Of a stretch of DNA of 64,000 bases, positions 7,878 to 15,761 are shown piece after piece (within the stretch, counting starts at the first letter, position 1; every line of letters starts with the position of its first letter). The DNA is from G963665545 sp963665545 (GTDB lineage Bacteria; Pseudomonadota; Gammaproteobacteria; Xanthomonadales; SZUA-36), in NCBI GenBank assembly GCA_963665545.2, contig CAXXKZ010000011.1, forward strand, positions 806,001-870,000, given 5' to 3'. The translations under genes were made by a program, and so were the position numbers. The notes beneath the pieces are model-generated. The model was not told where the DNA came from. It did not search any database and was given only the letters and a program-made list of their open reading frames with translations.

Positions 7878-10195
7878 CAACCGCGGACCTGGTGGGACGG
7901 CGGCTTGCTCCCCAGCTTTAGCGCCAGCCAGTCATCGCGTTCTCGTCGCGCCAGCAAATGTGCCTGGAACATGGCCGAATGATATTGCTTCGGCCAGGCG
8001 GACTCCTCTTCCACGCCGTACCAGGCGCCCGCTTGGAGCGTGAAATTCGGCTCGGTCAGATGCGGCCGGGCCAGCGCGACCAGGTCGGCTCGCCCAGCCA
8101 TGAGGATCGTGTTGACCTGATCAGAAGTCGAAATATTCCCGGCAACAATTGTCGGAATATCGATGCTATGGCGAACTCGGTCAGAGAACGGCACTTGAAA
8201 CATGCGCCCATATATCGGTTGTTCATCGCTGACTGTCTGGCCGGTCGAGACATTTATGATGTCGATGCCGGCGTCCTTGAAGGCCTGACAGATGGCCAGC
8301 AAATCCTGTTCTTCTAGTCCGCCGGGCGACCAGTCAGAGGCCGAAACACGCACCGACATCGGTTTGCTTTGCGGCCAGGCGGCACGCATGGCCGTGACCA
8401 CCTGCAAGGGAAATCGCAATCGGTTTTCAACGCAGCCACCGAAGTCGTCCATCCTCTGGTTGGTCAAGGGCGTGAGAAAGCTCGCCAACAAATAGCCGTG
8501 CGCCGCATGCGCCTCGATCATGTCGAACCCGGCCCGATCGGCAAGCTGCACGCTGCGGACAAAGGACTCAATGATCCGTGTCATCTGCGCCTGGGACAGT
8601 TCTGCCGGCACATCGCTTTCAGGGCGATATTTCAAGGGGGATGCGGAAACCAGCGGCCAGTTGGCTTCTTCCAGCGGCAAGTCCATACCCTCCCAGGCCA
8701 CGCGGGTCGACCCTTTACGGCCGGCATGCCCGATCTGCATGCAGATCTTCGAGGGTGACTGCTGGTGGACAAAATCGACAATCCGACCCCAGGCCCGCGC
8801 TTGCTCATCTGACCAGATGCCAGCGCATCCGGGGGTGATGCGGGCCTCCGCCGACGGACAGGTCATCTCGGTGTATATCAGTCCCGCCCCGCCCAGCGCC
8901 TTGCTGCAATAGTGTACGTAGTGCCATTCGGTCGGCATGCCACCCTCGGCCGAATATTGGGCCATTGGCGACACTATGACCCGGTTTGGAACGGTCAAGT
9001 TGCGCAATTTGAATGAGGCGAACATCGGTGGCGCACCCTCTGGAAGTGTCAGACCACTCTCTTCGATGTGTCGGGCAAACCGCCTGTCACAGAGCGCAAC
9101 AAAAGAGGCATCCCTGAGCGTCAGGTTGTCATAGGTGATCTGTTTGGAACGCGACATGACGCCGAAGGCGAACTGTTCAGCCGGCTGTCCCCAGCGATCC
9201 GACATGGTTTCGAACCACGCCAGCGACACATCGGCAGCGTGCTGGGTAATTTCCACTGGCTCGCGGCGCGTCTGTTCAAAAATTTTCAACGCTTCATTGA
9301 CGTCGACGGAGGCCCCGAAGGCCTCGAACAGGGCAATCGAGCTTTCCATCGCCAGCTTGGTGCCCGAGCCGATGGAAAAGTGCGCGGTGTGCTGCGCATC
9401 GCCGATCAGAACCACATTGTCCTTGACCCAGGTCCGGTTGCGTATTTTTGGGAACTGGCGCCACACCGAGCGGTTGGATATCAGGCCGTGACCCTCGAGT
9501 TCCTCGGCGTATATTTCAGCCAGGCAACTGATGTAGACGTCTTCTTCCTGGTCCAGAAATCCCGCCCGCTCAATGGTCTCAGGCTGCATCTCGATAATCC
9601 AGGTCGACATGCCCGGCTCATACTGGTAGCAGTGCATCACCATAGGGCCGTATTGGGTATTACGGAAAAAGTATTTGAATGAGTCGAATTCATGTGTGGA
9701 GCCCAACCAGGAAAAATAATTCCGTCCGTATTCGATGCGGGTACCAAATTCTTCCCTGTACTGCTCACGAAATGTACTGTTGGCGCCATCGGCGACAACA
9801 ATCAGATCACTGTCGCTGAAGGGGTCGAGATCGCTGATTTCTGTTTCGAATTGAATCGTAATGCCCAGGCCTTCAGCCCTCGCCTGCAGTAGTTGCAGCA
9901 GCGTCAGCCGCGAGCAACCGCAAAAACCATTGCCGGCGCTACGCAACACGTGGCCATCATAGTGGATATCCACATCGTCCCAATACGCGAAGCTGCGCCG
10001 GATCGCTTCATAACTCTCCGAGTCATAGTCGTTGAGAAAGCCCAGCGTTTCATCGGAGAAAACCACCCCAAAGCCGAAGGTGTCATCAGGCTTGTTGCGT
10101 TCATATACAGTAATGTCCCAATCTGGCCATGCTTTCTTGGCGAGAATCGCGAAATACAGCCCTCCCGGACCGCCTCCGATTACGGTGACTTTCAT
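7877..10195 (-). CDS. FAD monooxygenase-OYE fusion (2-aminobenzoyl-CoA or salicylyl-CoA type)
   Basis: A 772-residue two-domain flavoprotein. Residues 1 to about 390 form a salicylate-hydroxylase-like FAD monooxygenase: I-G-G-G-P-G-G-L near residue 6, G-D-A-Q-H-T-A-H near residue 277. Residues from about 393 form an OYE domain with H-A-G-R-K-G-S and A-H-A-A-H-G-Y-L. This architecture is known for 2-aminobenzoyl-CoA monooxygenase/reductase, which hydroxylates and partly reduces the ring of anthraniloyl-CoA aerobically. Databases also name such fusions salicylyl-CoA 5-hydroxylase. The acyl-CoA dehydrogenase/hydratase/SDR/RidA set at 29.6-32.8 kb resembles the lower part of the anthranilate pathway and favours the first reading. 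A 22-base near-palindrome sits just upstream. Confidence 0.85.
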   Translation of the reverse strand: MKVTVIGGGPGGLYFAILAKKAWPDWDITVYERNKPDDTFGFGVVFSDETLGFLNDYDSESYEAIRRSFAYWDDVDIHYDGHVLRSAGNGFCGCSRLTLLQLLQARAEGLGITIQFETEISDLDPFSDSDLIVVADGANSTFREQYREEFGTRIEYGRNYFSWLGSTHEFDSFKYFFRNTQYGPMVMHCYQYEPGMSTWIIEMQPETIERAGFLDQEEDVYISCLAEIYAEELEGHGLISNRSVWRQFPKIRNRTWVKDNVVLIGDAQHTAHFSIGSGTKLAMESSIALFEAFGASVDVNEALKIFEQTRREPVEITQHAADVSLAWFETMSDRWGQPAEQFAFGVMSRSKQITYDNLTLRDASFVALCDRRFARHIEESGLTLPEGAPPMFASFKLRNLTVPNRVIVSPMAQYSAEGGMPTEWHYVHYCSKALGGAGLIYTEMTCPSAEARITPGCAGIWSDEQARAWGRIVDFVHQQSPSKICMQIGHAGRKGSTRVAWEGMDLPLEEANWPLVSASPLKYRPESDVPAELSQAQMTRIIESFVRSVQLADRAGFDMIEAHAAHGYLLASFLTPLTNQRMDDFGGCVENRLRFPLQVVTAMRAAWPQSKPMSVRVSASDWSPGGLEEQDLLAICQAFKDAGIDIINVSTGQTVSDEQPIYGRMFQVPFSDRVRHSIDIPTIVAGNISTSDQVNTILMAGRADLVALARPHLTEPNFTLQAGAWYGVEEESAWPKQYHSAMFQAHLLARRERDDWLALKLGSKPPSHQVRG

Positions 10196-10210
10196 ATTAC
10201 TTAATCCAGA

Positions 10211-10232
10211 GATATTTTATATATAAAGTATC
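10211..10232. promoter_or_regulatory. 22-bp near-palindrome, candidate operator for the monooxygenase/OYE operon
   Basis: The sequence reads GATATTTTATA followed by TATAAAGTATC. Its two 11-base halves are inverted copies with one mismatched pair (positions 5 and 18). It lies 15 bases upstream of the ATG at 10195, in the gap between this operon and the divergent kinase-like gene. The position suits a repressor site. No regulator gene is adjacent. The MarR proteins at 20.0 and 27.0 kb are the nearest candidates. Confidence 0.5.
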
Positions 10233-10344
10233 ACTTGGTCCGATGCTTGTACACACAATTGACACCTGTCGGCCAAGTGCGGGCTGAGGCGCTGTGCGAT
10301 AATCACGTAATAGAAAACTAAGGTGTTGGTATCGCCAGCTGCCA

Positions 10345-11634
10345 TTGTGCACGGGATTTTTGGTCAAATTGAAAACCTTCGTCAATAACTCCAGGGATGA
10401 CTCCCGCGTGCCTTTCTTGCGCGGCATCCTTACCCGTAGCTTGATGAAAGCGGGTCTTCCGTTCGAAGACGCATTCGGCCTGGCGATGAATTTTCGGGAG
10501 GAACTTTCCGCTACCGAGGAGATCTCGTCTGTCGAGATTCGACGACGGGTCGCGGCAATTCTGGATGCCCATGGCAACGAAGCCGTGCAGGAGCAATACC
10601 AGCAGTTGCTGGCGGCGCCGACCAGGATTCAAGTGACCAATCTCAGCGACTCGATCAGCGCATTCTCACGCGGCAAGCATGCACGCTACCTGCAGTCTTC
10701 AGGAATGGTGGACGAAGAAGCCGAAGAAACAACGACTTTGATTTATGACCAACTGCTTGCACATGGTGTCACTTCGGTCACAACTTCTCAATTGGGATAC
10801 CTCACCTATCTTTGCCTGAAACAGGAAGTCGCTGAAAAAGCGGCCGACAGATACCTGGTATGGTCTGAGTTTCAACGCAGCGCCAGGCCGTTGTTATTGC
10901 TCATTTGCGGCGCCGTGGGCTCCGGCAAAAGCACAGTGGCCACGGAGATCGCCCATTTGCTGGACATCGTGCGTATCCAGTCCACCGACATGTTGCGCGA
11001 AGTCATGCGCAAGATGGTACCCAAACGCCTGCTCCCGGTTCTCCATTCCAGTTCCTTCAATGCATGGAAGAGATTAACCATCCAGGATGTGGCGGGGCGG
11101 AAACCAGAAGACCTGGTCGCGGAAGGCTATCGCAGTCAGGCTGAACTGCTGGCCCTGCCGTGTGAAGCGGTGATGCAGCGCGCTGTGGCAGAAAGCGTGC
11201 CCCTCATACTTGAGGGCGTACATGCGCATCCCGATCTTTTGAGCCGCGGACCCAAGAATTCGCAAGCCATCAAGGTTCACGTCACCCTGGCTGTTCTCAA
11301 ACCCAAGCAATTGAAGGAGCGTCTACGCGGCCGGGGCGTGGAAATTCCCCACAGACACGCCAAGCGTTACCTGAACAAGTTCGACTCAATTTGGAGTCTG
11401 CAGACTTTTCTGTTGTCAGAAGCCGATCGCTGCGATGTACCCATCATTACCAATGACGACAAGCGCGAAACCATCCACGAGATTATTCTTCATGTCAATT
11501 ACGAGCTATCCAAGGTTTACTGTGGTTCGGCACAAGACGTATTTGGTAGCGTGGTCGGCCATTTGAAGGACAGTGCCGAAACCAAACCATGGCATGAAAT
11601 TGTAGTCCTGCTGGGCAGTCAGCCGGAAGCATGA
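10345..11634 (+). CDS. 2-phosphoglycerate kinase-like P-loop protein with N-terminal ATP-cone-like region
   Basis: About 429 residues. The first roughly 90 residues (S-R-V-P-F-L-R-G-I-L-T-R-S-L) resemble the ATP-cone-like N-terminus of archaeal-type 2-phosphoglycerate kinases. The kinase part has a clear P-loop, G-A-V-G-S-G-K-S-T, near residue 190. It would phosphorylate a small hydroxy-acid or similar metabolite. The true substrate in bacteria is unclear. No ATG is available at the beginning. TTG at 10345 is the longest start, and TTG at 10369 better fits the family's N-terminus. It is transcribed away from the monooxygenase operon and leads into the N-formylglutamate amidohydrolase family gene. 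Confidence 0.7.
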   Translation: MCTGFLVKLKTFVNNSRDDSRVPFLRGILTRSLMKAGLPFEDAFGLAMNFREELSATEEISSVEIRRRVAAILDAHGNEAVQEQYQQLLAAPTRIQVTNLSDSISAFSRGKHARYLQSSGMVDEEAEETTTLIYDQLLAHGVTSVTTSQLGYLTYLCLKQEVAEKAADRYLVWSEFQRSARPLLLLICGAVGSGKSTVATEIAHLLDIVRIQSTDMLREVMRKMVPKRLLPVLHSSSFNAWKRLTIQDVAGRKPEDLVAEGYRSQAELLALPCEAVMQRAVAESVPLILEGVHAHPDLLSRGPKNSQAIKVHVTLAVLKPKQLKERLRGRGVEIPHRHAKRYLNKFDSIWSLQTFLLSEADRCDVPIITNDDKRETIHEIILHVNYELSKVYCGSAQDVFGSVVGHLKDSAETKPWHEIVVLLGSQPEA

Positions 11635-11677
11635 CTTCAGCGCCTGGTTCTGGACCTCCGGCGCCTCTTCCCATAGC

Positions 11678-12598
11678 ATGACCTCCGGCAGCGATGATTC
11701 ATCTAGTGTTAACAGACCCCAGAGACAGGAATTGAGACCAACGAGCATACCGGCCTACGTACATTTTCGGAGTTATCCGGACATTGGCCAGAACTACCCC
11801 TTGATCGGGCCCGGCGATCCACCGCCGTTCACGACCTACAATAACCGAGGCAAAGCGCCCGTTTTGGTGGTCGCAGACCACGCCACACCGTTGTTTCCCG
11901 CCGCCATGAACCAACTCGGTCTCCCCGACCAGGTTGTCAACAAGCACATCGCCTGGGATATCGGATCGGACATGGTCGCACGCTTCCTGGCCGACAGGCT
12001 GGACGCCCAGGCTGTATTGTCCGGATTTTCGCGTTTGATCGTGGATCCCAACCGCCAGCTCGACGACCCGACCGCCTTTGTTGAAGCCAGTGATGGCATT
12101 GCAATCCCGGGAAATACGGGTCTGGATGACGCTCAGAAGGCATTACGCGTTCAGTCGTTTTTCAAGCCCTATCACGATCAGATCAGTGCAAAACTCGATC
12201 ATTTCAGCGCGCGCGGGATTGTACCGGCCTTGATCTCAGTGCACAGCTTCACGCCGATGCTCAATGAGATTGTGCGCCCCTGGCACATCGGCGTGCTGTG
12301 GGACAAGGACCCGCGAATCGCGGTACCTCTGCTATCTCACTTCGGTGCCAGCAAGGAGATATGCGTTGGTGACAACGAACCCTATTCTGGCCGGCAGCCA
12401 CATGATTTCACCGTTGATTACCACGCCGAGCCAAATGGATTGCCGCATGTGGGCATCGAGGTTCGCCAGGATCTTGTGAGCGGTGAGGAAGGAGCCCGCA
12501 GATGGGCCACCAAGCTCGCAGATGCATTCGATGGCGTGTTGGCCGGCGCCGACCTGTATAGGCCGTTGTCAAAGCACCACAAGTTGGCAAGCGCCTGA
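11678..12598 (+). CDS. N-formylglutamate amidohydrolase family protein
   Basis: A 306-residue hydrolase of the HutG-like N-formylglutamate amidohydrolase family, related to zinc carboxypeptidase-type folds. Recognisable blocks are V-V-A-D-H-A-T-P near residue 66, H-I-A-W-D-I-G near residue 90, S-R-L-I-V-D-P-N-R near residue 112, and S-V-H-S-F-T-P near residue 187. Classical members release formate from N-formylglutamate in histidine breakdown. No other hut gene is in the window, so here it may act on another N-acyl amino acid. It begins 43 bases after the kinase-like gene. The first 25 residues look non-homologous, so the start may be internal. Confidence 0.75.
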   Translation: MTSGSDDSSSVNRPQRQELRPTSIPAYVHFRSYPDIGQNYPLIGPGDPPPFTTYNNRGKAPVLVVADHATPLFPAAMNQLGLPDQVVNKHIAWDIGSDMVARFLADRLDAQAVLSGFSRLIVDPNRQLDDPTAFVEASDGIAIPGNTGLDDAQKALRVQSFFKPYHDQISAKLDHFSARGIVPALISVHSFTPMLNEIVRPWHIGVLWDKDPRIAVPLLSHFGASKEICVGDNEPYSGRQPHDFTVDYHAEPNGLPHVGIEVRQDLVSGEEGARRWATKLADAFDGVLAGADLYRPLSKHHKLASA

Positions 12599-12667
12599 AT
12601 CTACCCCACGCGGGGGACGGGGGCGGCCCTGGCAGCACGATATTCCGCCCCTTTGCTGTCATGCAGC

Positions 12668-12988
12668 TCAGTATTGGCTCTGGGGCAGGTGCACAATCAT
12701 GCCGTCCAGTTCCTCGGCAATCTTGATCTGGCAACTCAAGCGACTGTTGGGTTGAGGATCAACTGCAAATTCCAGCATTTCCAGTTCGGCTTGTTGTGGT
12801 TCGGCAAGCCTGGTCAACCATTCGGGGTCAACGTACACCTGACAGGTGGCGCAGGTCAGAGCACCACCACACTCAGCGACTATATCCGTGATGTCATTGT
12901 CAATGGCGGCTTCCATCAGGCTGATGCCGAATTCCGCATCGACCTGAAAACTTTCGCCGTCGTGACTGATAAATGTGATGAGAGGCAT
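12668..12988 (-). CDS. Putidaredoxin-type [2Fe-2S] ferredoxin
   Basis: A 106-residue ferredoxin with cysteines at 40, 46, 49 and 86. The C-x5-C-x2-C-x36-C spacing matches putidaredoxin and adrenodoxin. Such proteins pass single electrons from an NADH-dependent flavoprotein to a cytochrome P450 or a related oxygenase. No P450 or ferredoxin reductase is visible nearby. Candidate partners in the window are BoxB, whose usual reductase BoxA is missing here, and the PrnB-like haem protein. It is convergent with the amidohydrolase and just downstream of boxR on the same strand. The 69-base gap before it contains a short CCCC/GGGG hairpin. Confidence 0.9.
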   Translation of the reverse strand: MPLITFISHDGESFQVDAEFGISLMEAAIDNDITDIVAECGGALTCATCQVYVDPEWLTRLAEPQQAELEMLEFAVDPQPNSRLSCQIKIAEELDGMIVHLPQSQY

Positions 12989-13040
12989 GGCAAATGACCG
13001 TGAAAATAGGGCAGGCTAATTATAGTGGCAATGGACAGGG

Positions 13041-13955
13041 CTATCGGGCCATCAGTTTCAGCGCGCCCGGCTCATCTGCACGATTGTCCGGGCGGGTTAG
13101 CTGCGCGAGTTCTCTGGCACAATCAGCAATGCTACGCGCCGAGGTGTCCAATATGTAGTGGGCCTTGGCGTAGAACGGCTCGCGCTCTTGCAGTATCCGT
13201 TTCAAATCCGACAAGGCGTCGTCATTGCCGGCCATTGGTCTCAGATCGCCCTGGTCAATGACCCGCTGCATGTGCTCTTCCGCCTGAGCCCGAATCCACA
13301 CTACGGTACAGCTGGAGAGCAACAAATTGAACAAACCGGGTTCGGCGACAATACTGCCCCCAACTTCGACCACGCAGGCCGGGTGGTCAGCAACAGTTTG
13401 AGCCAGCGCCTTGCCTTCCAGCCGGCGATAGCCGACCTGGCCTGACAATTCGAAAATTTCCGAAGTGCTCATACCGGCTAGTTCTTCAATCTCGGTGGCC
13501 AGGCTCACGAATGGCAGCTTATGGTAGCGGGCCAAACGCTTGCCCAGCGTACTTTTACCGGCGCCACGCAACCCAATCAGGGCAACGCGTCGCCGCGCGC
13601 CCGATTCGGGCAGGTACTTTGAGTGCAGCCAATCGAGAACCTCTTTTTGCTCGTGGGCAGGGAGCTGCCGCAGCATGTCATTGATCAGGGTTTGTTCGGC
13701 AGTTTCCTTGTGCCCGCCCTGTACCAGATCAGCGAGATCTGCTTGCAAGGCGCGCGCGATGCGCTCGAGCAAAGCAATAGACATGTTTCCCTTGCCCGGT
13801 TCGAGCTGGGCCAAGTGGCGCTCCGACACACCGGACTCGGCGGCCAGCGCTTTGCGCGACATACCCCGACGCAGGCGCAGGTTGCGCACTCGATCACCGA
13901 TCAGCCCCAGCAGCTCCATAGCTTGTTTTTGGCCGTCGAGGGTGTTTTTGCTCAT
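13041..13955 (-). CDS. boxR: BoxR/BzdR-type regulator: helix-turn-helix fused to a shikimate-kinase-like domain
   Basis: About 304 residues. The N-terminal part is an XRE-type helix-turn-helix (M-S-R-K-A-L-A-A-E-S-G-V-S-E-R-H-L). The C-terminal part is shikimate-kinase-like with the P-loop G-L-R-G-A-G-K-S-T near residue 145. This fusion is diagnostic of BzdR/BoxR regulators, which repress benzoate genes and release DNA when the kinase-like domain binds benzoyl-CoA. It is divergent from boxC, with five TGCA motifs between them. I favour the ATG at 13955, with GAG about eleven bases upstream. An ATG at 13994 is also possible. Its gene position supports a functional box operon to its right. Confidence 0.9.
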   Translation of the reverse strand: MSKNTLDGQKQAMELLGLIGDRVRNLRLRRGMSRKALAAESGVSERHLAQLEPGKGNMSIALLERIARALQADLADLVQGGHKETAEQTLINDMLRQLPAHEQKEVLDWLHSKYLPESGARRRVALIGLRGAGKSTLGKRLARYHKLPFVSLATEIEELAGMSTSEIFELSGQVGYRRLEGKALAQTVADHPACVVEVGGSIVAEPGLFNLLLSSCTVVWIRAQAEEHMQRVIDQGDLRPMAGNDDALSDLKRILQEREPFYAKAHYILDTSARSIADCARELAQLTRPDNRADEPGALKLMAR

Positions 13956-14003
13956 ATATTTCGACTCAAAACCCAACTTTGCGGCATATTTCATAAACTA
14001 TCA

Positions 14004-14048
14004 TGCATATTCGTTGCAAAATTGCAAGATTTAATGCATTATACTGCA
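14004..14048. promoter_or_regulatory. Five spaced TGCA motifs, probable BoxR operator region
   Basis: TGCA occurs at 14004, 14015, 14023, 14035 and 14045, several within short palindromes (ATGCAT, TTGCAA). The spacings of 8 to 12 bases put the motifs roughly on one face of the helix. The cluster fills the space directly upstream of the boxC ATG at 14068 and covers the divergent boxR promoter region. TGCA repeats are the described targets of BzdR-type regulators, so this is the likely control site for both directions. Confidence 0.6.
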
Positions 14049-14067
14049 CTTTTTGCGAGACATTCCA

Positions 14068-15759
14068 ATGAGCGTAGCTGAGTCGTACCCGGATGGTGGC
14101 CGTTCCTCCCCTATCGACTTCCGTACCGAACCCGGGCGTTATCGCCACTGGCGCCTCGCCACATCGGGCCCGGTCGCTGAGTTGGTCATGGACGTCGACC
14201 CCGCTGCAGGTGCCTTTGATGGCTACGAACTGAAGCTCAATTCCTATGATATCGGTGTGGACATCGAACTCTACGATGCCATCCAGCGCCTGCGCTTCGA
14301 GCACCCTGAAGTGAAGTCCGTGATCATGACATCGGGTAACGACGGCATGTTCTGTGCGGGCGCCAACATCCGCATGCTGGGCAGTGCGGCTCACGGCCAC
14401 AAGGTCAATTTTTGCAAATTTACCAACGAAACCCGCAACGCCATAGAAGACGCCAGCGAATACTCTGGCCAGCGCTATCTGGCTGCCATCAACGGCACGG
14501 CGGCGGGCGGCGGCTATGAACTGGCTCTGGCCACCGACTACATCATTTTGGTTGATGATGGCAATGCTGTCGTGTCTTTGCCTGAAGTGCCGTTGCTGGC
14601 GGTGCTGCCGGGCACTGGCGGGCTGACCCGTCTGGTCGACAAGCGCAAGGTCCGCCGCGATCTCGCCGACGTGTTTTGCACCGTCGAGGAGGGCATCAAG
14701 GGTCCGCGTGCGGTCAATTGGCGACTGGTGGATGAAATCGTCCCGACCTCGAAATTACAGGACCGGGTCCGCCAGCGCGCCCTGGAAATGGCACAGTCTT
14801 CAGATCGCCCCAACGATGGCGGTGGGATCGAACTGACCGCGATCGACCGCCTACTGGGCGACGACGAAATCCACTACCCGTGGCTGGATATCACCCTGGA
14901 TCGAACGTTGCGAAATGCAGTCCTGGTACTGCAGGGACCACAACAGGCCCCACCTCCCACGCTCGATGGTGCGATCGCTCAAGGCGCTCAATTCTGGCCA
15001 CTGGCTATGTTGCGTGCACTGGACGACGCCCTGCTGCATCTGCGGTTCAATGAACCCACCCTTGGCACCCTGATTCTCAAGACCGAGGGAAACTCGGAGC
15101 ACGTCCACGCCTTCGATAATTTTCTGCACAAACACCAGGATCACTGGCTTATGCGAGAAATCCTGCTCTACGCCAAGCGGACCCTTAAACGCCTCGACGT
15201 CACTTCGCGCACGACGCTTGCGCTGGTCGAACCCGGCAGTTGCTTTGTTGGCTTGTTGGCGGACATCCTGTTTTCGGTGGACCGCAGCTATGTGCTTGAA
15301 GGGCCGTTCGAAGGCGACGATCGGCCAGTGGCCAAAATCATTTTGACCGAATCCAGTTTCGGACCACTGCCGATGGCCAATGGTCTCACTCGCCTTGAGA
15401 CTCGTTTTATTGGAGAGCCGCAGAGCGTGGAACAGGCGCACTCACTCATCGGCCAGCCGCTGGATGCCATTGCCGCACATGAGGCCGGGCTGGTGACCTT
15501 TGCCCTGGATGATATCGACTGGCAAGATGAAATTCGCATGGTTCTGGAAGAGCGAGCCAGCTTTTCCTGCGACGCACTGATTGGTATGGAGGCGAATTTG
15601 CGTTTTGCTGGCCCCGAGACAATGGAGACCAAAATCTTTGGCCGTCTCAGCGCCTGGCAAAACTGGATCTTTCAGCGCCCCAACGCGGTGGGCGAGAACG
15701 GCGCACTGAAGAGCTACGGAACCGGCCGCAGGCCGGAATATGATACCAAGAGGGTTTGA
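14068..15759 (+). CDS. boxC: Benzoyl-CoA-dihydrodiol lyase BoxC
   Basis: A 563-residue enzyme that opens the ring of 2,3-epoxybenzoyl-CoA without oxygen, giving 3,4-dehydroadipyl-CoA semialdehyde and formate. It is a double-length crotonase. The first crotonase half has G-N-D-G-M-F-C-A-G-A-N-I, forming the oxyanion hole, near residue 92, and N-G-T-A-A-G-G-G-Y-E-L-A near residue 146. A second degenerate half follows. Length and the G-R-Y-R-H-W opening match BoxC. ATG 14068 is used because the longer frame begins with TTG and adds only five residues. It is the first gene of boxC-boxB-DUF4863 and opposite boxR. Confidence 0.95.
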   Translation: MSVAESYPDGGRSSPIDFRTEPGRYRHWRLATSGPVAELVMDVDPAAGAFDGYELKLNSYDIGVDIELYDAIQRLRFEHPEVKSVIMTSGNDGMFCAGANIRMLGSAAHGHKVNFCKFTNETRNAIEDASEYSGQRYLAAINGTAAGGGYELALATDYIILVDDGNAVVSLPEVPLLAVLPGTGGLTRLVDKRKVRRDLADVFCTVEEGIKGPRAVNWRLVDEIVPTSKLQDRVRQRALEMAQSSDRPNDGGGIELTAIDRLLGDDEIHYPWLDITLDRTLRNAVLVLQGPQQAPPPTLDGAIAQGAQFWPLAMLRALDDALLHLRFNEPTLGTLILKTEGNSEHVHAFDNFLHKHQDHWLMREILLYAKRTLKRLDVTSRTTLALVEPGSCFVGLLADILFSVDRSYVLEGPFEGDDRPVAKIILTESSFGPLPMANGLTRLETRFIGEPQSVEQAHSLIGQPLDAIAAHEAGLVTFALDDIDWQDEIRMVLEERASFSCDALIGMEANLRFAGPETMETKIFGRLSAWQNWIFQRPNAVGENGALKSYGTGRRPEYDTKRV

Positions 15760-15761
15760 CT

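Noticed and set aside
12599..12640. CCCC/GGGG hairpin as a rho-independent terminator
   Set aside because: The stem is only four pairs and no T tract follows.
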